Part shown: piece by piece, positions 57,638 through 64,000 of the stretch
Position numbering within the stretch: position 1 is the first letter of the stretch
Layout of the letters: each line of letters begins with the position of its first letter
Assembly (NCBI RefSeq): GCF_000763905.1
Contig: NZ_JRKN01000007.1
Span: 62,001-126,000, forward strand
DNA length: 64,000 nt
Source of the DNA: Paracoccus halophilus
Lineage (GTDB): Bacteria > Pseudomonadota > Alphaproteobacteria > Rhodobacterales > Rhodobacteraceae
Reading direction: 5' to 3'
Notes under the pieces: model-generated
Seen by the model: the letters and a program-made list of their open reading frames with translations, nothing else
Told to the model about the DNA's origin: nothing
Databases searched by the model: none
Position numbers and translations under genes: made by a program

Positions 57638-57772
57638 TCAGAACCGGCCGGGCGGCGGAAATCCTCCGCCCCGCCCAGCCGTACGCGTAATGATCTTTGC
57701 CATGGCCTCCAGCAGCCTGTCGGCGGGCATTTCGCGGGCCTTCAGGACATTGCGTTGCGGAGCATTGCCCAT
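57638..57772 (-). CDS. 44-residue protein between DsrE and SQR genes
   Basis: ATG at 57772, preceded by AGGGACAGG, opens a 44-codon frame ending in TGA at 57638, 20 bases before the SQR start. The sequence starts MGNAPQRNVLKAREMPADRL with an amphipathic helix and ends in a Gly/Pro tail (RGGGFPPPGRF). No signal or membrane helix. It fills what would otherwise be a 186-base gap in the operon. No family was recognised; it may be a small sulfur-relay partner or just a spacer. Confidence 0.4.
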   Translation of the reverse strand: MGNAPQRNVLKAREMPADRLLEAMAKIITRTAGRGGGFPPPGRF

Positions 57773-57803
57773 GGTGCCTGTCCCTGGTTTCGGAAAAATG
57801 CGC

Positions 57804-58175
57804 TCAGGTGATCTGCAACGAGCCCTTGGCCGCCATCATCAGGTCGACGACCTCGAGCGCGGTGATGATCTCGTAATCCGGCACCATCTGCCCGGGGTCG
57901 AAGCCGTTATGGATCATGCAGGATTTGCAGATCCCGATCCGGCCGCCGCCTTCGAGAAACTTGGTCAGCAGATCCGGCACCGGCTCGAACGGCTGGCCGA
58001 CATCCATGCCGGCGGTCGCGTCGGGCTGGCCAAGCTCGACCGCATCGACCATCAGAAGAACCATCGCGCCATGCCCCTTCTGCAGCGCGTTCAGCGCCAT
58101 GGTAAAGGCCACGGTGACCTTGGCGGGGTTGGCGCGACCATCGAACAGGGTCGCAACGAAATCAGCGGATTGCAT
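57804..58175 (-). CDS. DsrE/DsrF-like cytoplasmic sulfur-relay protein
   Basis: 123 residues from ATG 58175 (AGGAGAGACCC upstream). DsrE fold: strand FVATLFDGRANPAKVTVAFT, then GHGAMVLLMVDAVELG, and the candidate persulfide-carrying Cys pair in GGRIGICKSCMIHNGFDPG. No export signal. First gene of the operon leading to sqr, so it may receive sulfane sulfur. Its promoter shares a 179-base divergent gap with the Crp/Fnr regulator. Confidence 0.82.
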   Translation of the reverse strand: MQSADFVATLFDGRANPAKVTVAFTMALNALQKGHGAMVLLMVDAVELGQPDATAGMDVGQPFEPVPDLLTKFLEGGGRIGICKSCMIHNGFDPGQMVPDYEIITALEVVDLMMAAKGSLQIT

Positions 58176-58354
58176 GGGTCTCTCCTGCGTTTGGGACCGT
58201 TCCCTCCGATCTGGATACGGGGCGGGCCATGCGGAATACCGCCGATCTGACATGATATGTCGCCAAGCCGCCAGCTCATGGCCCGACCCGGCCAGATCGT
58301 CCCTGCCCATTCCCTGCGGTTCCGGTTAGCATCGCTGCGGAACAGGGAGCGCGT

Positions 58355-59017
58355 ATGACCGACTGGACGGCATATTTCACAGAGCTGGATCAGCTGCCCG
58401 CGCCGATGCGCGCGACGCTTTTGCGCGACAGCCGGCGGCTGAAATTCCCGGCGGGGACGCGGCTGTTCGGCCCGGGGCAACCCGCCGGATATCTGCTCTT
58501 GCTGATCTCGGGCAGGATCAGGGTCACGCAGATGTCGGAAACCGGGCGCGAGGTCGTGCTGTATCGCGTCGGCGCGGGCGAAAGCTGCGTGCTGACCTCG
58601 GCCTGCATGCTGGCCTATGACGATCTGGCGGCCGAGGGCGTCGCGGAAACCGCGCTCCAGGCCATCGGCATTCCCCGTGCCACCTTTGACGAGATGATGG
58701 CCCTGTCCGCCGAATTCCGGGGCTTTGTCATGCGGGCCTGGTCGCGGCGGGTGACCGATCTGCTGTCGCTGATCGACGATATCGCCTTTCAGCGCATCGA
58801 CCTGCGGCTTGCGGCGCGGCTTCTGGCGATGGTCGAGGGCGATACCGTTCGCGCCACGCATCAGCAGCTTGCCACCGAGCTTGGCTCGGCGCGCGAGGTG
58901 ATCAGCCGCGCCCTGTCCGAATTCCAGCGCCGGGGCTGGATCGAGCAGGCACGCGGCGAGCTGCGGCTGATCGACCGGCCCGCGCTCGAAAACCTGACCC
59001 AAGGGGCCGAACGGTAA
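58355..59017 (+). CDS. Crp/Fnr-family transcriptional regulator
   Basis: 220 residues. N-terminal cyclic-nucleotide-like beta barrel (FPAGTRLFGPGQPAGYLLLL, SGRIRVTQMSETGREVVLYR) and C-terminal winged helix (THQQLATELGSAREVISRAL, EFQRRGWIEQARGELRL). It lacks the N-terminal iron-sulfur cysteines of Fnr but has Cys78 and Cys84 in GESCVLTSACMLAYDD at the barrel end. It lies between the divergent sulfur operons, so control of both is likely; a thiol-based sulfide/persulfide switch on the Cys pair is a hypothesis. Confidence 0.9.
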   Translation: MTDWTAYFTELDQLPAPMRATLLRDSRRLKFPAGTRLFGPGQPAGYLLLLISGRIRVTQMSETGREVVLYRVGAGESCVLTSACMLAYDDLAAEGVAETALQAIGIPRATFDEMMALSAEFRGFVMRAWSRRVTDLLSLIDDIAFQRIDLRLAARLLAMVEGDTVRATHQQLATELGSAREVISRALSEFQRRGWIEQARGELRLIDRPALENLTQGAER

Positions 59018-59084
59018 CCAAGTCACTGACCGGAGGCGGCGCATCCGGCATCCAGGATGGCGCAACCTGTTCCGGAGATGTCCC

Positions 59085-59297
59085 ATGTCCAGAAATCTTG
59101 GCCAGACCGATCGCATCCTGCGGCTGGTCGCCGGTCTCATCATCGCGGCTGTCGCCTGGCTTTATGGCGGCGGCTGGCCGATCCTCGGCCCCGTCCTGTG
59201 GCTGGTGGCGGCGGTGCTCGTGCTGACCGCCGGTTTCGCGACCTGCCCGGCCTATCGGCTGCTCGGCCTGTCCAGCTGCCCGCTGAAAAAGCAATGA
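59085..59297 (+). CDS. DUF2892 (YgaP transmembrane-domain-like) protein
   Basis: 70 residues: a short N-terminal motif (RNLGQTDRILRLVAGLII) and two membrane helices, then Cys residues in TCPAYRLLGLSSCPLKK. This matches DUF2892, the domain that forms the membrane anchor of the rhodanese YgaP. As a stand-alone protein just upstream of the YeeE genes it may be part of sulfane-sulfur import. Stop overlaps the next start (ATGA). Confidence 0.85.
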   Translation: MSRNLGQTDRILRLVAGLIIAAVAWLYGGGWPILGPVLWLVAAVLVLTAGFATCPAYRLLGLSSCPLKKQ

Positions 59298-59725
59298 GCA
59301 CCGGCTTCACGCCCCTGGCGTCCTTGGCCGGCGGCATGCTGATCGGGCTGGCCGCCGTCCTGCTGATGGCGTTGCACGGCCGCATCCTCGGCGCGACCGG
59401 GATCCTGGCGGGGCTGATGCGCAGCGATGACGCGCGCGACCGGTCGCTGCGGGCGGCGCTGCTTCTGGGCATGGTGCTGGCGCCGGGGCTGGTGCTGCTT
59501 GTGACCGGCGACTGGCCCGCGCTGGAGGTGCCGGTGCCCATGACCGCCCTCATCGGCGGCGGGCTGCTGGTCGGCATCGGCGCGGGCTTTGGCGGCGGCT
59601 GCACCTCGGGGCACGGGGTCTGCGGCAATGCGCGCTTCTCGCGCCGCTCGATCACCGCGACGCTCAGCTTCTTGATCGCGGCCTTTGCCACCGTCCATGT
59701 CACCCGCCACCTGATCGGAGGCTGA
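59294..59725 (+). CDS. YeeE/YedE-type sulfur transporter, first half
   Basis: 143 residues from ATG 59294, four membrane helices. The signature GIGAGFGGGCTSGHGVCGNA carries the conserved Cys of the YeeE (TsuA) thiosulfate channel; the N-terminal LASLAGGMLIGLAAVLLMAL and HGRILGATGILAG are also typical. The family is often split in two genes, as here with the next gene. Expected to import thiosulfate or related sulfur species. Confidence 0.88.
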   Translation: MSTGFTPLASLAGGMLIGLAAVLLMALHGRILGATGILAGLMRSDDARDRSLRAALLLGMVLAPGLVLLVTGDWPALEVPVPMTALIGGGLLVGIGAGFGGGCTSGHGVCGNARFSRRSITATLSFLIAAFATVHVTRHLIGG

Positions 59726-59726
59726 G

Positions 59727-60161
59727 ATGCGCCTGTTCTCCGCCCTGCTCATCGGCCTGATCTTCGGCACCGGGATTGCGGTCTCGGGCATGATCAACCC
59801 GGCCAAGGTGCTGAATTTCTTCGATCTCGCCGGCAGCTGGGACCCCAGCCTTGCCCTTGTCATGGCCGGCGCGCTGGCGGTCGCCATGCCCGGCTATCGC
59901 TTGGTTCTCGCCCGCAGGGCGCCGCGATTCGCGCCCGAATTCCAGCTGCCCGACACCCGGCTGATCGACCTCAGGCTGGTCGCCGGATCGGCGCTTTTCG
60001 GCATCGGCTGGGGCATCGCGGGCTTCTGCCCCGGCGGCGCGCTGCCGGCGCTTGGCAGCCTGCGCCCCGAGGCCCTGATCTTCGTCGCGGCCCTGACCCT
60101 TGGCCTGCTGATCGCGCGCGGGCTGAAGGCCCTCGCCGCCCGTTCCCCGCAATCCGCCTGA
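59727..60161 (+). CDS. YeeE/YedE-type sulfur transporter, second half (DUF6691)
   Basis: 144 residues, starting two bases after the previous stop. Four helices; motifs FGTGIAVSGMINPAKVLNFF and IGWGIAGFCPGGALPALGSL, the latter with the second conserved Cys. It completes the split transporter. The tight spacing with the first half implies equal expression. Confidence 0.88.
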   Translation: MRLFSALLIGLIFGTGIAVSGMINPAKVLNFFDLAGSWDPSLALVMAGALAVAMPGYRLVLARRAPRFAPEFQLPDTRLIDLRLVAGSALFGIGWGIAGFCPGGALPALGSLRPEALIFVAALTLGLLIARGLKALAARSPQSA

Positions 60162-60176
60162 ACGCACGAGGAGCCC

Positions 60177-60884
60177 ATGCCCTGCAAAGCCGATCCGAAC
60201 GTGAAGCCCGAGGTCAGCGCCTTTCCCGATCCCGCGACCAGCACGATTTCCTATGTGGTCAGGGATCCCGCCTCGGACGCCTGCGCGATCATCGATTCCG
60301 TCATGGATATCGACTATGCCGCCGGCCGCATCGGCCATGAAAGCGCCGATGCAATCATCGCCTATGTGCGCGAACGGGGGCTGCATGTCGAATGGCTGAT
60401 CGAGACCCATGTCCATGCCGACCATCTGTCGGCCGCGCCCTATATCCAGGCCGCGCCTGGTGGCAGGATCGGCATCGGCAGGAACATCACCGTGGTGCAG
60501 GAAACCTTTGGCAAGGTGTTCAACGAGAGCACCGAATTCCAGCGCGACGGCAGCCACCACCTCCTGGTCCGCAACCGCCCGGAGGGAGAAGAACGCGGCC
60601 AGCCCAGTTTCGCCGAAATTGCCAAGGCTGCCCGCGCGGCAGGATCGGAGGTCGTGCATATGCCCCCCGCAGGACCGGCCGATCTTGCGCCTCGGGCCCC
60701 GGCCATGGCCTGGGCCCTGCGAACCGCGTCAGGGCCGGTCCTGGCCTGCTGCCGGTCCGGCGCCCGATCCTCGACGCCGCGCACCGCAGCCACGGCATCC
60801 TTGCCTTGTCTCAGGACCAGGCCGGCGCCCGAAGTGGCGCGCGACCTGCCATTGCCGAAAGTGGCCCCATGCGCCTTTCCCTGA
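60177..60884 (+). CDS. Chimeric protein: N-terminal half of a persulfide-dioxygenase-type metallo-hydrolase fused to a DUF442 remnant
   Basis: 235 codons. Residues 1-125 are a metallo-beta-lactamase-fold enzyme of the ETHE1/Blh type: DPATSTISYVVRDPASDACA, zinc motif ETHVHADHLSAAPY (HxHxDH) and GKVFNESTEFQRDGS. At about residue 125 it switches, still in frame, to a TIGR01244/DUF442 domain: RNRPEGEERGQPSFAEIAKA, then GPVLACCRSGARSS with the Cys-x5-Arg loop. After that loop the frame is shifted and the rest is nonsense. The second and third zinc-ligand regions are missing, so it should not work as a dioxygenase. The best explanation is a deletion that joined two adjacent genes, followed by a frameshift. 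Confidence 0.75.
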   Translation: MPCKADPNVKPEVSAFPDPATSTISYVVRDPASDACAIIDSVMDIDYAAGRIGHESADAIIAYVRERGLHVEWLIETHVHADHLSAAPYIQAAPGGRIGIGRNITVVQETFGKVFNESTEFQRDGSHHLLVRNRPEGEERGQPSFAEIAKAARAAGSEVVHMPPAGPADLAPRAPAMAWALRTASGPVLACCRSGARSSTPRTAATASLPCLRTRPAPEVARDLPLPKVAPCAFP

Positions 60885-62737
60885 CCCGCCATCTGCCCAT
60901 CCTCGACTGGGGGCGGCGCTATTCGAAATCGGATCTGTCTTCCGACCTGACAGCGGCGGTGATCGTCACCATCATGCTGGTGCCGCAGTCGCTGGCCTAT
61001 GCGATGCTGGCCGGACTGCCCCCCGAAGCCGGGATCTATGCCTCCATCCTGCCCATCGTGCTTTACGCGATCTTCGGCACCAGCCGGGCGCTGGCCGTCG
61101 GGCCGGTCGCCGTCGTTTCACTGATGACCGCATCCGCACTGGGCCAGGTGGCCGAAAGCGGCACTGCGGGTTACGCCGTGGCCGCGCTGACGCTGGCGCT
61201 CTTGTCGGGGGCGATGCTGATCGGGCTGGGCCTCTTGCGCTTCGGCTTTCTGGCGAATTTCCTCTCTCATCCGGTGATCGCGGGCTTCATCATCGCCTCG
61301 GGTCTGCTGATCGCCGCCGGACAGGCCCGCCATATCTTCGGCATTGCCGGCGGCGGTGACACGCTGCCGGAAATCCTGCATCGGCTCTGGCAGCATCTGG
61401 GCGGAACGAACTGGCAAACGCTGGCGATCGGTGCGGCCTCGACCGCCTTTCTGGTCTGGCTGCGCAAGGGGATGAAGCCCGCGATGAAGCGGCTCGGCGC
61501 AACCGACAGGCTGGCCACGCTGCTGACCCGTGCCGGGCCGGTCTTTGCGATTGTCGCGACGACGGTGACCGTCCGGGCTTTTGGTCTGCATGAACAGGGC
61601 GTCGCCATCGTCGGCACGATCCCGCAGGGCCTGCCGCCTTTGACCCTGCCCGACCTGTCGCCCGGTCTGATCGGGACGCTTGCCCTGCCCGCCGCGCTGA
61701 TCTCGATCATCGGTTTTGTCGAAAGCGTTTCGGTCGCGCAGACTCTTGCCGCAAAAAAGCGACAGCGCATCGACCCGGATCAGGAACTGATCGGCCTTGG
61801 TGCCGCCAATATCGGCGCGGCCTTTTCCGGCGGCTTTCCGGTGACGGGCGGCTTCGCGCGTTCGGTGGTGAATTACGACGCCGGCGCCGCCACCCCGGCT
61901 GCAGGTGCCTTCACCGCAATCGGGCTGGCGCTGGCCGCGCTGACATTGACGCCGCTTCTCTATTTCCTGCCCCAGGCCACGCTGGCCGCGACGATCATTG
62001 TGGCCGTCCTCAGCCTTGTGGACCCTGCGATCCTGCGCCGCACCTGGGCCTATTCGCGGCGCGATTTCGCAAGCGTGATGGCAACCATCCTGTCCACCCT
62101 CATCTTCGGGGTCGAGGCGGGAGTCTCGACCGGCGTCGCCCTGTCGCTTCTTTTGCATGTGCTCAACACTGCCCGCCCGCATGTGGCCGAAGTGGGCCTG
62201 GTTCCCGGCAGCCAGCACTTTCGCAACGTGCTGCGCCATCAGGTCGAAACCCTGCCGGGCATCCTCATGCTGCGGATCGACGAAAGCCTCTATTTCGCCA
62301 ATGCCCGCGCGATCGAGACGCTGGTGCTGGATCGTCTGGCCGCGGACCCCGCCATCCGCGATGTGGTGCTGATGTGCTCGGCGGTGAATGTGATCGACTT
62401 CTCGGCGCTGGAATCCCTTGAGGCCCTGGCCACGGAGCTGGCCGCGCAAAAGGTGCGCCTGCATCTTTCCGAGGTGAAAGGCCCGGTGATGGACCGGCTC
62501 AAGACCACGCATTTCCTGCAGCATCTGATCGGCGAGGTCTTTCTGTCGCAATACGACGCCTGGAAGGCCCTGGCCGCCCCTGCCCCCCTTGCGCCGGCCG
62601 GATGGGCGCACCAGCCCGTCATCTGCGCAACCCCCGGCACCCCATCCATTGTCATCAACGAAAAGGAACGAACCCATGAAAAAGACCCTTCTTGCCGCAG
62701 CCCTGGCTCTGACCGCCGCAGGCGCGGCTCAGGCTGA
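60869..62737 (+). CDS. SulP-family anion transporter with STAS domain
   Basis: 622 residues from ATG 60869, overlapping the end of the chimeric gene. About a dozen membrane helices; the SulP signature is IVTIMLVPQSLAYAMLAGLP near residue 33, and the transport core shows GGFPVTGGFARSVVNYDAGA. The C-terminal STAS domain has LMLRIDESLYFANARAIETL and VNVIDFSALESLEALA. It carries sulfate or related anions (or bicarbonate). Its last about 45 residues are Pro/Arg-rich and the final 62 bases overlap the signal-peptide codons of the next gene, which suggests the original stop was lost. Confidence 0.88.
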   Translation: MRLSLTRHLPILDWGRRYSKSDLSSDLTAAVIVTIMLVPQSLAYAMLAGLPPEAGIYASILPIVLYAIFGTSRALAVGPVAVVSLMTASALGQVAESGTAGYAVAALTLALLSGAMLIGLGLLRFGFLANFLSHPVIAGFIIASGLLIAAGQARHIFGIAGGGDTLPEILHRLWQHLGGTNWQTLAIGAASTAFLVWLRKGMKPAMKRLGATDRLATLLTRAGPVFAIVATTVTVRAFGLHEQGVAIVGTIPQGLPPLTLPDLSPGLIGTLALPAALISIIGFVESVSVAQTLAAKKRQRIDPDQELIGLGAANIGAAFSGGFPVTGGFARSVVNYDAGAATPAAGAFTAIGLALAALTLTPLLYFLPQATLAATIIVAVLSLVDPAILRRTWAYSRRDFASVMATILSTLIFGVEAGVSTGVALSLLLHVLNTARPHVAEVGLVPGSQHFRNVLRHQVETLPGILMLRIDESLYFANARAIETLVLDRLAADPAIRDVVLMCSAVNVIDFSALESLEALATELAAQKVRLHLSEVKGPVMDRLKTTHFLQHLIGEVFLSQYDAWKALAAPAPLAPAGWAHQPVICATPGTPSIVINEKERTHEKDPSCRSPGSDRRRRGSG

Positions 62738-63110
62738 CGGACCGCGCAAACTGGTGACCATCCTGACGGCAGCCGAGGCCCAGACACAGCTCATGGCCAT
62801 GGTTCTGACGATGAATGCTGTGGCGCAGGGGGCCGAGGCGAAAATCCTGCTATGTGGCCCCGCCGGTGATATCGCGCTGAAAGCGGCGCCGGAAACCGCG
62901 ACGGCAGGCCAGCCTCCGAAAGGCGCAAGTCCTCAGGGCCTTCTGAAGACGATGATCGCAGAGCATGGCGTGCAGGCGCAGGTTTGCGCGATCTATCTGC
63001 CCGGTATGGGTGCCGGCCCGGAGGTTCTGATCGACGGCGTGACCGCTGCTGCGCCCGACGCCATGGCCAAGGAACTGATCGCGGACGACACGACGGTCAT
63101 AAGCTTCTGA
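62676..63110 (+). CDS. Periplasmic DsrE-family protein
   Basis: 144 residues from ATG 62676 (AAAGGAACG upstream). Signal peptide KKTLLAAALALTAAGAAQA. The DsrE-like fold follows: LVTILTAAEAQTQLMAMVLT, KILLCGPAGDIALK with Cys60 and AQVCAIYLPG with Cys104. The secreted location is unusual for DsrE proteins, which normally relay sulfur in the cytoplasm. It lies 14 bases before a secreted rhodanese, so both may pass sulfane sulfur in the periplasm. Confidence 0.78.
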   Translation: MKKTLLAAALALTAAGAAQADGPRKLVTILTAAEAQTQLMAMVLTMNAVAQGAEAKILLCGPAGDIALKAAPETATAGQPPKGASPQGLLKTMIAEHGVQAQVCAIYLPGMGAGPEVLIDGVTAAAPDAMAKELIADDTTVISF

Positions 63111-63124
63111 TCGGGAATCCGGAC

Positions 63125-63697
63125 ATGAAAAAAATCCTGCGCGCCCTTGCTCTTGCCAGCATGCTGCCATGTGCCGCCCTGGCCCAGCAGGGCGACACCT
63201 ACCGCGAAACGAAACTGGGGCTCTATGCCAGCGCGACAGAGGCCCATGCCATGATGGAGGCCGATCCGCGCGCCATCCTGATCGATGTCCGCGACCCGTC
63301 CGAGCTGATGTTCACCGGCGCCGCCGAAGGGCTGGATATCCATGTGCCCTGGATGGTGCTCGACCGCTCGGCGTTCGACGCGGACAAGGGGACCTGGCCG
63401 ATGAAGCGCAACCCTGGGTTCGAGGCAGCGGTCAAGGCCCGTCTCGATGCCCTTGGCGTTACAGCCGGGGACACGATCATCGTGATGTGCCGATCAGGCT
63501 CCTCGCGCAGCGCGCCTGCGGCAGACGTGATCAATGCGATGGGCTATGCCAAGGTCTGGTCCGTCACCGATGGCTTTGAGGGCAGCACGCTCAAGGAAGG
63601 CGGCTCGAAGGGCGTGCGCGCGGTGGACGGCTGGCGCAACTCCGGCCTTCCATGGGGCTACAAGGTCGAGACCGGCATCGCCTGGACGCAGGAGTAA
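63125..63697 (+). CDS. Periplasmic rhodanese-like sulfurtransferase
   Basis: 190 residues with a signal peptide (KKILRALALASMLPCAALAQ). Single rhodanese domain: ILIDVRDPSELMFTGAAEGL, IHVPWMV, catalytic Cys122 in IVMCRSGSSRSAPAADVI, and KVWSVTDGFEGSTLKEGGSK. The CRSGSSRS loop is the standard rhodanese active site. It probably takes sulfur from thiosulfate or from the neighbouring DsrE protein in the periplasm. Confidence 0.88.
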   Translation: MKKILRALALASMLPCAALAQQGDTYRETKLGLYASATEAHAMMEADPRAILIDVRDPSELMFTGAAEGLDIHVPWMVLDRSAFDADKGTWPMKRNPGFEAAVKARLDALGVTAGDTIIVMCRSGSSRSAPAADVINAMGYAKVWSVTDGFEGSTLKEGGSKGVRAVDGWRNSGLPWGYKVETGIAWTQE

Positions 63698-63780
63698 GTC
63701 AGCTTCCCCCGTCGCATGATCATGCTGCGGCGCTGCGCCATCACGGAGATCGGCGCCGAAGCACCCTCTGGAACCGGGTT

Positions 63781-64000
63781 TCAAGCGCCGACCGTATCCC
63801 GCCGCACCGCCCGAAACAGCTCGGCCATCTGCCGGAAGGCCGCCGCATGCGGCGAGCCTGGGCGCCAGGCCAGCACCACCTGCCGCGGGCAGGCGCCGGG
63901 CAACGGCAGAAGCGCGACATCATGCCCCCGCGTCGCCCCCGCATCCACCGCCAGATCCGGCAAAAGCGTGATGCCAAGCCCTTCTTCGACCATCGAGACC
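63781..64000 (-). CDS. LysR-family regulator, C-terminal part (5' end outside window)
   Basis: 73 codons are visible, open to the window edge. The end of the substrate-binding domain is recognisable: EEGLGITLLPDLAVDAGATR, then LPGACPRQVVLAWRPGSPHA and FRQMAELFRAVRR. This is the usual C-terminus of the OxyR/CbbR-like LysR group. It converges on the rhodanese gene. The DNA-binding part is not in the window, so its target cannot be judged. Confidence 0.75.
   Translation of the reverse strand, partial: VSMVEEGLGITLLPDLAVDAGATRGHDVALLPLPGACPRQVVLAWRPGSPHAAAFRQMAELFRAVRRDTVGA

Noticed and set aside
63714-63725. Perfect 12-bp palindrome GCATGATCATGC between the rhodanese and LysR genes
   Set aside because: Too short a stem with no loop or T tract to call a terminator, and no regulator match; left unassigned.

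Overview
The window is GC-rich (roughly two thirds G+C) chromosomal DNA from an alphaproteobacterium, most likely Paracoccus or a close relative in Rhodobacteraceae. This rests on the block cmk / rpsA / ihfB / lapA-like / trpF / trpB, on the style of the proteins (DUF5368 next to a sulfide:quinone reductase, KpsE with a long cytoplasmic N-terminus, a KamA-family protein of about 350 residues) and on codon use. No rRNA, tRNA or CRISPR array was seen.

Layout. (1) 1-6766, minus: two very large cell-surface glycan genes, a sulfotransferase-sulfotransferase-SGNH fusion cut by the window edge and a 1655-residue sulfotransferase/coiled-coil/WbsX/GT4/GT2 fusion. (2) 6796-13176, minus: a KamA/EpmB-like radical SAM protein and a dipeptide ABC importer (dppABCDF order) with a hairpin after dppA and a strong terminator after dppF. 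(3) 13425-20222, plus: housekeeping block cmk, nitronate monooxygenase, rpsA, ihfB, lapA-like, trpF, GNAT, trpB, facing a DsbA-like oxidoreductase. (4) 21634-26227: SleB-type lipoprotein, polysaccharide pyruvyl transferase, then a tight three-gene cassette of cytoplasmic subtilase, 84-residue protein and NUC-type nuclease. (5) 26322-34522: TonB receptor, HI0933-type flavoprotein, and a MocR regulator divergent from a serine-acetyltransferase-like / cysteine-synthase-like / MFS operon. (6) 34523-37413: decayed IS701 and IS1182 transposases and unassignable DNA. (7) 37414-50093: redox and sulfur-transferase genes, typA, TetR, ferredoxin, DMT transporter, KAS/ACP/lpxD, L,D-transpeptidase with a divergent DUF882 protein, SseB and a uracil-DNA glycosylase. 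(8) 50287-53496: capsule export kpsT-kpsE and kdsA, followed directly by a decayed 835-bp IS5-family element flanked by CTAG. (9) 54670-64000: AraC regulator, trmO and a sulfur-oxidation/transport locus (sqr, DUF5368, DsrE proteins, Crp/Fnr regulator, two YeeE/YedE half-transporters, a chimeric metallo-hydrolase, SulP, a periplasmic rhodanese and a LysR fragment).

How genes work together. The glycan genes at the left end, the pyruvyl transferase, and kpsT/kpsE/kdsA all point to a decorated (sulfated, possibly pyruvylated and acylated) surface polysaccharide. The right end handles reduced sulfur: uptake of sulfur anions, sulfide oxidation to sulfane sulfur and persulfide relay in cytoplasm and periplasm. 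The best candidate for an undescribed system is the protease / small protein / nuclease cassette at 23491-26227. None of the three proteins has an export signal, the small protein has the predicted shape of a subtilisin propeptide, and the genes overlap or abut, which suggests a protease-gated nuclease.
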